A stretch of DNA of 64,000 bases from contig CM055099.1 of assembly GCA_029204225.1 (NCBI GenBank), forward strand, positions 47,180,542 to 47,244,541, read 5' to 3'. Below the pieces are notes generated by a model. It was not told where the DNA came from, did no database searches, and was given only the letters and a program-made list of their open reading frames with translations. This stretch comes from Diphasiastrum complanatum. Lineage: Eukaryota > Streptophyta > Lycopodiopsida > Lycopodiales > Lycopodiaceae. Numbering within the stretch: the stretch's first letter is position 1; every line of letters begins with the position of its first letter. Of the stretch, positions 1-12,574 are shown piece after piece. The position numbers were made by a program, and so were the translations under genes.

Positions 1-449
1 AAAACCAAATAAAAGAAAACAGCATGACATGCATACTTCTTGAAATAAAAACGTTGATGCTGAAAAAACTGCATAATATACATTCTTTCTGAAATCAAAC
101 CCTGATGATGAAAAAACAGCATAATATTATCTAAAATGCAGTTATCAGATATTTTCTGATAGTTGACCTGCAACATTGCATTCTTCCTGAAATTAAAACT
201 CTAATGAAAAAACGGACAAAATAATCATCTCAAGTGCATTGCTCATCCTGATTCTTATCTTTCGTAAAGCATACAGCCAAAACTGAGTCAATCTAATCCA
301 TCTCAAAGAATAGCAAACACTTCCAAACCTGATAAATGTCTGATATTGTTTGTTTTCTTTGACCTTGCTGCGACATTATCAACCGAGGCAGGGGTTAGAG
401 TACGCACAAACTGCAGCTTCCTTCCTGAGAACTGTCGGAGTGAAATTGA

Positions 450-1060
<611 letters not shown>

Positions 1061-1067
1061 TGATCAA

Positions 1068-1295
1068 AATAATGATAAGGATTATTTTGTCATCAGGACA
1101 AGTATACATTCACCTATCCTCATAAGGCATGATAGGAGAACCAATGAAAACATGATTTATCACTTGAAGAACCAATAATTATGATAATGATAATGATTAT
1201 TTTGTCATCGGGACAAGTATACATTCACCTATCCTCATAAGGCATGACAGGAGAACCAGTGCAAACATGAGTTATCACTTGAAGTAGCCATCAGT
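1068..1295. repeat. Tandem duplication, two units of about 115 bp
   Basis: The segment that includes GGACAAGTATACATTCACCT occurs at about 1096 and again at about 1211, a period of 115 bp. Flanking bases (TTATTTTGTCATC before, TTATCACTTGAAG after) also match. Units differ at a few positions, so the duplication is not brand new. Confidence 0.9.
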
Positions 1296-1599
1296 GGACT
1301 ATACATGATTCATAGTTATATTGGCGCTCGTTGTATGCATGCATATTTATCTAACTCATGCTTTATCTAGCTCATGTTATTTGGCTTTTGAACAGCATTC
1401 CAAAACACAAAATTTGCAAAGATCAGATGCAGTAAAATATGCAAACTATTATGGATCTAGTTAGATTGAGCAACCAAGCCATCCCAACGAGCCATCAAAG
1501 AGGCTGACTGGTGAAATCTTTTTGAGGCTTTAAAGCAAAAATTTCTATGCCTCATGCCTTTAAGTATCGTATGTGATGTGTAAGTTGAAAGAGAACAAG

Positions 1600-1787
1600 T
1601 CAAAGGTACATATTGACAGGAGATTTGGTTGGTGTTTCTTTCTGAGTAGTTTTGCAAGTTGGACATGCCTTTTTTTCCATTGTCACATGCTTTCTGCACA
1701 TTCGATACAAACGTTGGCATGGCCGCATGCTTCGAAGTAGGCGTTATCTGGCCCAAATTCACACATGCAAACACCACACACATTGTT
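1600..1787 (-). pseudogene. RING-finger terminal exon with an internal frameshift
   Basis: After the acceptor GTATGCAG, the phase-0 frame reads NNVCGVC, then a 13-residue loop, then CGHANVCIEC, followed by an in-frame TGA. The expected last zinc pair, ACPTCK, is present a little downstream in another frame and ends at a TGA at 1602-1600. The exon is 188 bp (3n+2), which matches loss of one base next to the AAA before the stop. Cys/His spacing is C-x2-C-x13-C-x-H-x3-C-x2-C ... C-x2-C, a RING-HC pattern. Either this copy has lost its last zinc ligands or the assembly has a one-base error. Confidence 0.72.
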
Positions 1788-4700
1788 CTGCATACGCTGT
1801 ATAAGCACTGTCTCAGAATCTTAGCTAGGACGTAACCAGACACCAGGATTATTTTTCTTCATTACTAAAACTACAACGATTTTGCCTAAGAGTAACTTGT
1901 TGATCCACATATCTAAAAATACCTTCATGAAGTTTTAAACAAGAAAAGAGATCAAATGTAGAAGTGGTGAAGGTATTTACATTAGTGCTTTCATTGTCAG
2001 CTTTTAGTCGCTTTGTTTCACTTCTAACTGCTTCGGTCCTGGTTTCCAATTCAGTTCGAAGTGCTAAATGCTGCTGCAAAAACTCCTCCCTTTCTCTTTG
2101 TATGAGTTCCTTGAGCTGAGAACAACATCATTTAGACTCAGCACCACATGGTTGTGCACTTAAGTCTGTTGAGCTCTATAAGTAGATAATACGATGTCAA
2201 AAAACTAATTGACTGGAACTTTTCTGAACTTGAATACAAACATTGGTGTAACCCAGACAAAACATCATAATTAATTTTGGAATACTCAATGACAACACTC
2301 TCTAGCATATCGTTTGATTTGTGCATGCAATTCACAGGTATAAATTTGATATTACCAATGCTCTGTCACAATTTCAAGGTAGTCACTTTTCCAAAACTGA
2401 ATGTATCACTAACCCTCCAGGATAATGACACCCCAAAAAGGAACTCGAGCCGTCTTTTACTGACCTTCATTTGTTCCTTGCGATGCTGCCCCTGTAACTC
2501 TAATGTCCTCTCACGCATTTGTATTTTGAATTCTGTAAGCCTTGCCTCCATCAGGATCTGTTGGTCACGATTGTGTGCCATCTTTTCTAGAGCTTCCTTC
2601 TGTCTCATCCTGCACTACGGCAGACAAAATCATGAACAAAACAAAATTGCACAAATCCAATTTAGTGGTGTAGTGCTGATGAGAGACCAACAATGTGGGT
2701 GCATATGAACTTGAGAGGCTTGGTGTTGGTCTCCAAATCCTTCAAAATTATGTGATGCAATCAACATTGCCACCCACATAGATTAGCTTTGCTCACAGAT
2801 TTTCTAGAATATTAACCCCCGTGCGCCGTTGGGATAATGAAAGAATCAGTTCAAATCATAAAAAAGATGCCTATGCCTGAGTCAATGTAATGATGAGTCA
2901 GGATGTAAAAGGGCTGCTTACTCATGCTTTTTTTTCTGTTCGTACTGTCTTTCCGATTCTTCAATGCTATGTAAAACCTCTTGCTTCTGTTTCACAGTAT
3001 TTCGTGATAATGAGGAATTTTTATCAAACAGTCTCGCTGTAACTTCCAGCTCCATCTGCTGATACTGAAGCTTCCTTCTCTGGAGATTTTCTTTGAAAGA
3101 TTTTTTCTTCTCTGATAACTGCATTTTTCCATCCATCATCAAAATCATTATTTTTTGTCAGATGTATCAATAGCTGAAACATTGGCCAAAGAGAACCTTC
3201 TTATCATTGTTGCAGCACTTGCCAAGTTCGTTAATCTGTGGCGTGGAGATGTTGAGCCACAAACAGTGACTTTGTAAAACTGCGAGCAATTGCAACTTCA
3301 TTTATATGATGAATTAACTGGCATCTTATCTATAAAATCTATTTTTTCATGAAATAGTTGACAAATACAAGATCTGCAGATTACAGATGCTGTTCTCATT
3401 GTTGAAAATATGCAAGCAAGAGAAACTCCCTAATGAAAGCAGTTACTTAGTTGAATGGTGTTCATATGAAGCCTGTCAAAAGGATCTCATTTCTAGTTAC
3501 ATATTGAAATGTTCAGGGCTGCAATATATTCACATAAGAGGCTTTCAGAAAATGAAAAGAACCATAAGTTAGCTCACTCAAGTCTATTAGCAAGAAGCAC
3601 ATTCTTTAAAGAAAAAAAGCCTAACAAAATTACATACAAGGACATTGATTCAAGGCGTTGACCACGATTAATGTCAATTATATGGTGAGTTTTCTGACTG
3701 GGAATTTTTTGGGTGAGTATAGAGGAAGAAATATTTCTTGTCTGTGTCCAGCTTCTGTTACTTCCTCACGCTGCCTTCCCTCTTCAATCTCCTTATTTAT
3801 CTCATTGAGAGCGTCTTTTAGCATGTCAACTCCAGTCTTCTCGTTCTCAAGGTAGTTTGTGGTCTCTTTGGCAACCTGTTCAAGTTCCTTTTGCCTGGCC
3901 TCAGTGTTTTCTGCATCCTGCAGAAGAATTGCAGACTATAGTATTAGAACAAGCACATTCGCCCAAAATAAGTTACTGCAATTTTCGGCCACCATTCATC
4001 CATTTCATCAATCTCAGCCCTCAGGACTACTCCTTGGTAATATGTAAGTCCTAGAGAAACGGATACAAGGACGTCTAGGGTCAGTTTCTTTGTAAGAAAA
4101 ATTGAACTAGTTAATTAAAATGCAGGCTTGTTGTGTTCTTGGATCTTGGTTTCCCTGCGTTCCTTTATCTTGTGTCGTGAGTTTTATGCAGCATATGCTG
4201 TAAGCCTGTAACATTGCATTAAGGTGGTTTTCCTGTCATATTAGAACACCGATTCAAGACACAACAAAAATCACTTAAAAAATGATAAGAGAATGTAAAA
4301 TGGGCACCACTTCTTCGAAACACATAACATCTGAGTGGTTTTATTAACAGCATGAACAACAGCACCTGAAAAGAAAGTCCTTTACTTCCTTTCAAATGAG
4401 TCCAGATTCTCACGTGCCAAATGAAACATACAGCACAAATAGACATGAGCATGATCGCAATATTTCGCAAAACCATCTTGTTCATTTACAATGGTCACAT
4501 TATCTTCTCTTGCATGCATTCTTAAGGAAATTCTTTCACTTAGCGTAATGTCTTAGTTTTCAATATAAGAACTATCGATCGAGTTACAGCCTCAAATTCA
4601 CTGATGTGGATGTTTAAGTTAGATATGATCCCATAACCTACAGGCTCCTAGGCTAATCTGAATTACTGATTAAAACCTGGAAGATTATAAATTGTCATGG

Positions 4701-5719
4701 TCTGATAGCTAGGCATTTTTGCAAGACCAAAGAGCTGCTTTGAAGCCTAGAAATAGTCGAAATATGTAATCGATAATCCAGTCTCTCCACAGGCCAGGGA
4801 AATAGAACACCATGTATCTTCAGTTTACATCGTCCTTGGCTTTGAGAATTTCACCCTTACAAGTCTCTGGGAACAACTCAGAATCTCAATTATATAGCAC
4901 CTGAGTTGAGATTACAAAATAGTCATTATCAGGTCCACAAAGTAAATTTGACTTCAGTGCTTTTACTCGCTTTTGAGACGATTTGAGATAGCTTTTGTTG
5001 GAACTGTGAAGAAAGAGATTTGATACGTTTGCCTGTTGAACACTCCCAGAATAATGTTTGAACAAGCTATAGCTTTTGAGTGATGGGAGTTAAGACAACA
5101 AGCATGGAACCAGATAGAAATCAATGAAGTAGATGTAGGATTACTTGATTTCGCTGCCTTACTGGTCTGTGCACCTTCTCTTCGGGATTACCCGCGGACC
5201 AATTTTTTAGTGTCTTTTTGTGAGGATCAAGCTGTTCCATGTCTTTCGGTCTTGCAATATATCCATAAAGAATTCTGCTCCCATACTTTGCCACAAGGTT
5301 TTTAGTGTTCCAACCTTCAAAGGTAGAGAAATCCTTTGGCATCACCTTCATCCATTGCTCCCGGCCCCTCCCCATACGCTGGAAGCAATCACTCAGAGTT
5401 CGAGCATTGGCATATCCAAGGTCGTTTCCAGGAAAGGTTACGAGAGTCTTTCCTTTGGGACCTCTAATATCATAGAGAGGTATAACACTGCTATATTCAA
5501 CGCTACACACACGTTTTAGAAAAGCCCGAATCTCTTTGCATTTCAGCCCACTAAAATTACTCCCGACTTCTTTGTTTTTCAGCGCACTACATTTAGGAGA
5601 CTTTTTAAGTTGCCTGGTGTTCTCAATTATCACCACAGGGGGCCAAACAATGCAGCTATTCTCTGATACGTCGTCTTTGCTAGTTTTCATGCTAACAATA
5701 CAGAATCCAAATGTCCCAC
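1600..5719 (-). CDS. XS domain-coiled coil-RING protein (SGS3-like XS family), spliced; RING frame broken
   Basis: Minus-strand gene read from splice sites and phase. Exons: 5719 to about 5145 (XS domain; alternative donor gives 5163), 3917-3762, 3118-2922, 2609-2465, 2115-1981, 1787-1600. All introns are GT-AG. Every junction keeps phase: 156 bp, then 197 bp ending with two codon bases, then 145 bp starting with the third, then 135 bp. The XS exon has the family hallmark WPPVVIIENTR and a later GYIARPKDMEQLD block that aligns with the end of the SGS3 XS domain. Central exons are Glu/Lys/Gln-rich coiled coil. The last exon is a C3HC4-like RING. XS proteins (SGS3, FDM/IDN2) bind double-stranded RNA in siRNA pathways; a RING would suggest ubiquitin ligase activity (inference). 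The first exon(s), with the start codon and any zf-XS finger, were not found. An extra exon between 3.9 and 5.1 kb cannot be excluded. Confidence 0.75.
5145..5719 (-). CDS. XS-domain exon of the XS-RING gene
   Basis: The acceptor TTAGCAG sits just above 5719 and opens the frame in phase 1. The exon encodes about 190 residues with the XS core: WPPVVIIENTR near 5622-5652, a central glycine-containing loop (RGPKGKTLVTF), a GYANARTL segment equivalent to the GY.EAERL of SGS3, and the C-terminal GYIARPKDMEQLD block. In SGS3 this fold binds double-stranded RNA with 5' overhangs. Two in-phase donors lie 18 bp apart (below 5163 and below 5145), so alternative 5' splice-site use is possible. The reading frame is intact through the whole exon. 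Confidence 0.85.
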
Positions 5720-6095
5720 CTGCTAACTGAAGGATGAAGTAGAAAAGCAAATATAGAGATTGCTTAGTTAAAGTACAGAATCCAAAATTTCCACCTTCTA
5801 ACTGAAGGATGAAGTAGAGAAGGAAAAAGTAAGATTGCTTAAATTACAGAGTCCAAATTTTCCAGCTTCTGACTGACTGATGAAGTAGAGATGCACATAT
5901 ACAGATTGCTTGATATACAGAATCCGAATCTTCCACCTCCTAAGTGAAGGATGAAGTAGAGAAGATAGTATCCAAATTGCCTAAAACTTGTCAGAATAAT
6001 CTCAATCCAAATCTTACATTTTATAACTGAAGGATGAAGGAGATAAAATGGTATTCCTATTGCAGAAAAACTGTCAGAATAATCTCAGCAAAAAT
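5695..6095. repeat. Five degenerate 70-85 bp tandem units at an intron-exon border
   Basis: Units begin near 5699, 5774, 5845, 5917 and 6003. Each carries a variant of the core CTAACTGAAGGATGAAGTAG preceded by a CAGAATCCAAAT-like segment. The first unit overlaps the start of the XS exon, so the array repeats the minus-strand polypyrimidine tract and acceptor AG. The upstream units are therefore decoy-like acceptors within the intron. Confidence 0.85.
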
Positions 6096-6099
6096 AGAG

Positions 6100-7000
6100 T
6101 GCTACATACTGATGACTTGAAGCAATCTTATGTGCTTGGAGGTGGACAAAGAATTTACAGACAACCCAATTCAAGGTGCTTCATGAAGCCTCATGAAATC
6201 TTCAGTCTTCCATACAAATTTTAGCCCAAAAGTCAGAATCTACATGTCAAGCTTCTAACGATGGTTTATTGAATGTTCATCTGATGGTACATTACCACTT
6301 CAAAGCTCATGCTTTTTTCTTTTTCTTTTTAATCCAATTCAATGTATGTCTTCATGATTCATGAAGAGAAAGCTGTCTAGGCAGTCTAGCTAGCTATCTC
6401 ACAACACAAAGTCTTTTCAGAATTTCTCAAGGATAGATTCTGTCTCGTACATACATTTTAGTCAAGTTTACATTTACCAAAGGCAAGATTATCTCTTTAT
6501 ATGATTGGCCACAATGTGTGTAGTGCTAGCAAGTGAACTATGTACTCCGTATTCGCCATCCAGAGGCGGGCTACCTACTATAGCACCCTCTCACCGTTGA
6601 AACATTGAGCTTGAGTTTGGAAAGTACACTAAGTGATAAAAACTTTCATCCGGGTTTCACTCTTTATAAGTTGGTAACATCGTTGTCATGTAAAAGAGCT
6701 TAAGTGAAACATTGGATGACCTACTAACACAAGAGATCAAAGTTAAAGAAAACTAACAATTACATCCAAAACTATCTACAATTCATCTAATATAAAATCT
6801 GATTTAAATTATAAAGTAGTACAATTCAAGATATAAAACTTACACATTCAACTTTGTCTTTTTCAATGACTATCTCATTGTCAATATTGTGTCCAGCTCT
6901 CGATGTCAATGAGGTCAAAGCATAGACAGTTAGTTGGCTCTAGAAATCCAAGTTGACTTTGAAATCTGACAAACTCCTCTTTAGTAGGAAGATCACCTTC
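6100..7000. other. Non-coding stretch upstream of the XS exon; possible intron or 5' flank
   Basis: I looked for a missing first XS-gene exon and a zf-XS finger on the minus strand and did not find a convincing one. There is no clear repeat beyond the array that ends near 6095. Confidence 0.4.
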
Positions 7001-7003
7001 ATT

Positions 7004-7378
7004 TTAATGCATTCGCTCAAAAACCATCTTCAAGCAATCTTTCTTGGATAAAATTTGATCATTGTTTAGATCATCCACACTAGGGAGAAGATCATCAATC
7101 TCATAATTAGTTAAATCACAGAACTCATCAAGGTTCCTACCTAAAATACAAAGAGCCTCAACCTCTATGAAATCAAAAAGTTCCGATATGTCCAATAATG
7201 TCAAGAAAGATTCATTATTTTTATTGTAAGTAGGGAGGGTACTTAAGGATTTGGAATTAGGAGAAAGAGTAATAGCAATTTGAGAGCCTATAAACAAAGC
7301 CCTATTTCGAGTAGAATCAAAATTTGTACAATCATCATCACTTACACTGGTATCTTGAAGGAAGAATTCCAAATCCAC
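7004..7378 (-). CDS. Unrecognised acidic ORF fragment
   Basis: About 124 codons, rich in Asp, Leu, Ser and Asn, without a recognisable domain. The frame opens just after a TGA and begins with a GTG, so there is no real start. It lies between two retroelement-derived segments and is followed by a 200-bp dispersed repeat. It may be a decayed retroelement ORF or a chance frame. I would not treat it as a gene without expression or homology support. Confidence 0.2.
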   Translation of the reverse strand: MDLEFFLQDTSVSDDDCTNFDSTRNRALFIGSQIAITLSPNSKSLSTLPTYNKNNESFLTLLDISELFDFIEVEALCILGRNLDEFCDLTNYEIDDLLPSVDDLNNDQILSKKDCLKMVFERMH

Positions 7379-7544
7379 AACTTGGACCTCTCAGATTTGA
7401 CACCATTGGAAGAACCGGCCTTAGAAGAGGAAGGGAAAGCTATATCAAAATTAGGAGATAAAATCAAATCAAATCAAATAGAAATCTCAAAAATATTCAC
7501 TTATTATTGTGTAGTAGTTGTTAACTTTCTGATAGAATCTAGTG

Positions 7545-7745
7545 CTATATGCAGATCACGTCAAACATTTACCATAGCTACATCTCTCAAGCTCTCAAAG
7601 ATGGCACCACAAAAGTTATATGTATTACAAAGAAAACCATACATATAGGAAACTCACAAAGTGCATGTCCCTAATAGGTTTCCTAAAATTGGCCTACCAA
7701 GGGCCCAAGATGGTCAAGTTCAACTGAAAAACTCGAGACATGCCC
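7545..7745. repeat. Dispersed direct repeat, left copy
   Basis: About 200 bp alignable with 9657-9895. Shared blocks include CTCTCAAAGATGGCAC, ACATATAGGAAACTCACAAA and CCTAAAATTGGCCTACCA. Divergence is clear, with an indel near the Tyr/Gly-type GTCCGTCGGGCC insert of the right copy. Probably two ends or fragments of one old retroelement family. Confidence 0.75.
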
Positions 7746-9656
7746 CTGAGTATAACATGTACTATAAAACATTGCACAACTAATTTTCCTACATATGAAT
7801 ACCCAACTAATCCAAGTAGCTAGCTATAGGACGAGTGCTCGACTAATAAGACATTGGTGGGTCACGTCCTAGTTACTACCAAATATAGTAAACTAGATAA
7901 ACTGTATATCTAGTTACAATATCACATTTAGAGCTTACACAACAAGCATGATTTTTAGCACTCTCCCTTAAAACTCAAATTTTATAAGAGTGAAAAAACA
8001 GTAATTTGTAGCAATGTCTGGAGTATCCAAAAGATGTTATGGATGTCTTGCAACTCTGTACTTGACTCAGTTGAGCATATCAAATGATTATTTTTCTTCT
8101 GACGTAGCAAATGCATGAACGCATATAACCCTGAGCCAAATCTAAACTCATGTGACAAGATAACATGCAAGCACACATTCATGCAAACCAACATGAATAC
8201 GTCAAATACATAACTAGGCTTGTACAAACTACGGTATTTTGCTGTACCAACACCTGTCACCTGTAGATCCGTTGCTACACCACTGGTCGCCAAATCAAAT
8301 CCTCAATCATGGCCCCACACCTGTAACCAAGATTTTCTCACATCCAAGCATATCAAATAGATGTCATCATACACCATCCAAGATCAACCATCTCGATCCA
8401 ATGAGCACTCCAAGCCTCATGTCTGATGTATCCCCTACGGTACCCAAATAGCGATGAAGCCCATCTCTAGATCACCCACACTCCGCTCACTGGAATGATG
8501 ACGAAAACTTCTCGAAATGTGTCCCTCTCTACTCGATAATATTGCTCTGTCTACTAGCTCTGGGCATCTAGTTTCAGGGGTAAATTTGGCTCAAGAACAG
8601 CAAAATATGGTGCCTTCCAAAGATAGTCCCTTCCAAGAAGAGGCCTTGCAAAATGAACTGGTTCTTCAAAAAAAAGATTTTTAATGAAGAATTGGCTTTC
8701 ATGCCCTTCGGGTCCAATCTCCTTTCAATATAAAGATTTTTAATGAGAATGAAGGCTAGTTTGCCCTTCATTTCTTCAAGGTCCCATTCAATACAATCTC
8801 TACCATTGAAATAAATCCAATGGCACATATCTCATCCTTCAACACCATGTCTTGGCCGCCCATCAATCTTGGACTTGATCTCACGGTCCTCTGCGGATTA
8901 GTGCAGTGAACCCACCTTCATCGAACGCCACATACCAATAGATGTTGAAGTCTCCTCCTCGTTCGCAATGCACGATGATACGAGACTTCCTCCACGACCA
9001 TTCATCTCTCTCTTCTTCTTCCATTTTCTCAAGGGTTTTGACATGGAGATGGCCACCCTGGTTCTCATGAGTCCAGCTCCATCTTCTCACCTCGACAAGT
9101 CGCACTATTTGTAGGCCAATTCTCCATACCAGGACGCCCTTCATTAGCCACTAACAGCTCAAGAAACAATGCACTATAGAGAAAGATCATGAGTTTTCTG
9201 CCTTTAAACCCCAATGAAAGGAATGGAGGTTTCTTAGGCTATTCTTGAGACTTCTTTGAAGCTTTCACCATCACGGAGTTTATCCTACCTATGGCTTGTT
9301 GAAGCAATTTACAGCTTAGAAATTGGTGTGGTATTGACTCCAAACTGGCTGATTTTCTAAGAAATCTGTCAACACCTCTTGAAACCAGAAATTTCTAAAA
9401 CATTTGCTAATTTCCACCCAATTAACCATGAAAATTGCCCTGGCTATGTAACACTAATCTTTATAGCTCCCTTGCAAATCTAATTGCGTCAACCAGTTGC
9501 CTACACAGTGAATTATGTAGCCATCAACGATGATTTCCCCGAAACCACTGAAACTGCAAGTTTTTCCCGAAATTCTACCAAAACTTTTCTTACTTCCATT
9601 GCCCTGAATCTTTTCCTGAATATCAAATTGAAGGAAACCATGTTAACTTTATGAAA
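7746..9656. other. Region between the direct repeats, no gene recognised
   Basis: Only short, unconvincing frames. A small tandem duplication with a period near 68 bp lies at about 8668-8800, around AAAGATTTTTAATGA. The rest may be decayed retroelement sequence. Confidence 0.45.
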
Positions 9657-9895
9657 GGATCTAGTGAAGTATGTAGATCACATCAAACAATCACCATAGC
9701 TACGCCTTTCAAACTCTCAAAGATGGCACAACAAAAGTTAAATGTATTACAAAGAAAATTGTACATATAGGAAACTCACAAACTAGATGTCCTTGACAAG
9801 CGTCCTAAAATTGGCCTACCACCTGCCAAAGTCCGTCGGGCCCAATATGGCCAAATTCGATCGACAAACTCAAGACATGTCCCCGACGAGCACAA
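9657..9895. repeat. Dispersed direct repeat, right copy
   Basis: Partner of 7545-7745, same orientation, about 2.1 kb away. The distance and orientation would fit remnants of LTRs of a short element, but no primer-binding site or TG..CA ends were found at either copy. Confidence 0.75.
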
Positions 9896-10129
9896 TGGGG
9901 CTTGCTAAATAGCTGACAAATGTCACACACTTGAAAACAATATAAGAGTCAAAATAGACACATGGGTTGAACATTTTGATTTTGACCTTAGAGATCAAAA
10001 TAGATACATGGGTCAAATTTTTTATTTTAACATTCAAGGTCATAATAGATTTTGAGTCGATCCGATCCTTTGATCCAAGCTAAGAATTGAAATAGATTTT
10101 GAATCTGAAGGTCAAAATAAATTTCTATT

Positions 10130-10752
10130 GGCTTCACCCCAAAATGGTTTTGGAAGAGAGGCATATAGCCTCAAGGCCTTAGCACACTCACAAAGAGATC
10201 TATTTTTCCTCTTGGTCACTCTACTTTGTTGAGGAGTATAAAGACAAGTTGACTCTCTCTTAATGCCATTAGATTCACAAAATTCTATCATCTTATTAGA
10301 GATTTACTCTCCTCTATTATCACATCTTAATACTTTGAACTTAGTATTAAGTTGATTTTTAACTAAAGTTTTAATGAATCAAACACCATACTCTTCATAG
10401 GCAAAAGATAGATCCAAGCATATCTTGAATGATCCTCTATAATGATACATAAATCTTTTACACCTCCATTAGATATTTTAGAGAAGCTATGCACATCCAA
10501 ATGTATAATAGCTAGAGGAGTGGAAGATCTTGTGGTAGACCTTGAGAACGGTAGCTTGTGAGCCTTTGAGAGAGTGCAAGCCTCACATAACTTACCACAC
10601 TTTGAAAATTTCTTGAGGAGGCCTAGAGCTAGCTCCTTTTTGACATCCAAACAAGATTTTACTGCTCTAATAAGTTTGATGGTTTTAAATTCAATTTTGA
10701 CGAGTATCTTGCCCAAACGTTCACTTGACCCATTTTTAATCATTAATATCAA
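10130..10752 (-). pseudogene. Copia integrase fragment
   Basis: The minus strand reads a GAG-pre-integrase tail (CEACTLSKAHKLPFS) and then the integrase core beginning STPLAIIHLDVHSFSK with the catalytic-type D of IIEDHSRYAWIYLL. Further down, in shifted frames, comes the ESNGIKRESTCLYTPQQ block and then LPKPFWGEA. Frameshifts and a stop make it non-functional. The closest relative in this window is the copia scrap at 58.08-58.34 kb, which shares HKLPFSRSTTRSST. Integrase would insert copia cDNA; this copy is only a relic. Confidence 0.88.
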
Positions 10753-10759
10753 CTAGAAC

Positions 10760-12560
10760 TGATTTCAAATTTTAACCAAACTTGAAATTCAAAAGTAAGA
10801 AAAATTCAATTTTAACTTCTAATCTAGAAAGAACACATGCTTCCAAAATTTAGTCACCATCAAGCACAGTACCAGGAAAATTAAATTTTCTTGAACCGGA
10901 TACCGTCTTGGAAAAGGTAACCCATGAGGAACGAATATCTTGTAATGTTATGGCCTAGAGAGTCAATAATTCATTCTCCCTCATCAATCTAGTCAGATTT
11001 TTTAAAATCGTCTTCCTGAATCGATATAGGTTTTTTCTCATGGTTACCAACTAGTAGATCTAGCCATTTTCCATGTAGTTGTCAGAAGAGTAGCCAATGA
11101 CGAAAAAAATCCAATGCCAATAAAAGGCTTCCGTCACATGCAAAACAAGCCAAAACCTACCCAAAACCCACAAGGGTTTATTCAAGTAACAAAACCTAAC
11201 GCATAACAGGCAACTTTTGGTCCACAAACTTAGGGTGTTTTGGAAAAACCTAAAAGCCTCTCATCCCTCATCCAGCTGTATCTCGACCTCCTCAGCCTTC
11301 CAGACATGCAACCAACTGCTCCTCAGCCTTCCTCACATGCCAGCTAGTCCTTTCACAAGCAAACGCATACGATCCATCAAGAGGTATGGATACTCCCTCT
11401 ACTAGCATCAAGATGCAAGGGGGAAAAAATGTGTTTCTACAGCCAGCAAACACAGTTCCCTGGCTACTGGACCTTGTGAATCAATACTGATTACAAATCA
11501 GTATCTTACTAATGCTCATAGATGTGCCGTCAGAAGGATAACAAGTCAACATCAGCTGCCATAGGCTTCAAGCGCATGGGCCAAGAAGGAAATTGCATTC
11601 ACAAAGGTTGCTACAACTGCTAGGGTTTCAGACTTTGCCTTACTAGTTGGAATCAATCGCAACTAAACCCTACCTTCTTGCTACCAGGAGCTCCATCATC
11701 TCTCCTACTGAAATCTTCCATGAACTTCCACGCAGTCCATGGATAGCGTGAATTTCCATGCATAACACTACTGAAATTTGTTGCCAGATGCAGGTATCAG
11801 ATCCACCTACATGGAAATCGTGTAACAGAACAGTTTAAGAAGAATCCAAAAGAAGGAACAACGATTTGCAGGGAGCGCATTCAAGGAGTTGGATTCTGAG
11901 GTTATCCCAACAGTTATCCTCATTTTCTGGAACCCAACAGGTTTACCCAAGATTTCCTAAAGCAAAAGCACAGAGATTTAACATCCTATTGATAGGATCT
12001 CTTATCTGTATCCTGAGATAGAGAAAATTTAGCCTAAAGTAGGCAAAAATCTACCTTCAGGAGATTCTTCCCACAGTGTTACAACACTCAGGAAATTCCT
12101 AAGCTTCTTATGCTGCTCCAAAGTAAGAATAACCACAACTTCCATCTATGTTTCTACTATGCAGTTTCTGGAGGATTTTACATATAACAATTACAAATCC
12201 TCAACATGCATTCACTGGAATCATGTTAAAATGGATAATAGTCCATAAAAACTAGATAAATCGACTCAACCATCAACTTATCTATGAACACAAGCTACTA
12301 ATCCATACAATAAGATCTACACATGCAGATGGGTCCACATCATTGAAAGCTTCCTCAAGAAAACAGGAATTTTGAATAAAATCACACGATTTTCAACATC
12401 TATAATCAAAGTCCACCAAGTAGAAGAGCACTCTACCCACATATTTGACAAGCATGCTTTACACCGAAATTAAAAAAGCACTTCCACCGGGATGAAAATC
12501 CAAGTGCTCCCAACTTCCAATTCGATGTAGAGCATCTCGTCCATGACCACATCTTAGCCA
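10760..12560 (-). other. Leader/internal region of a minus-strand LTR element, decayed
   Basis: Reverse-complement sequence next to the primer-binding site at 12562-12573 matches the internal leader of the element at 17.4 kb over at least the first 250 bp (for example TAGAGTGCTCTTCTAC and CCTGTTTTCTTG). Below about 12.2 kb the match fades and no gag or pol is readable, until the copia integrase scrap at 10.7 kb, which may or may not belong to it. Confidence 0.5.
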
Positions 12561-12561
12561 A

Positions 12562-12573
12562 GCTCTGATACCA
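12562..12573 (-). promoter_or_regulatory. Primer-binding site, initiator-Met type
   Basis: GCTCTGATACCA on the plus strand, that is TGGTATCAGAGC on the coding strand. It lies one base inside the LTR end at 12575, as expected for tRNA-primed minus-strand DNA synthesis. Confidence 0.9.
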
Positions 12574-12574
12574 A

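Noticed and set aside
1457-1843. 128-codon minus-strand frame over the RING exon
   Set aside because: The frame is wrong for the RING cysteines and includes intron sequence; the real signal is in the two neighbouring frames.
5220-5730. Plus-strand frames opposite the XS exon
   Set aside because: Shadow of the conserved minus-strand XS exon.
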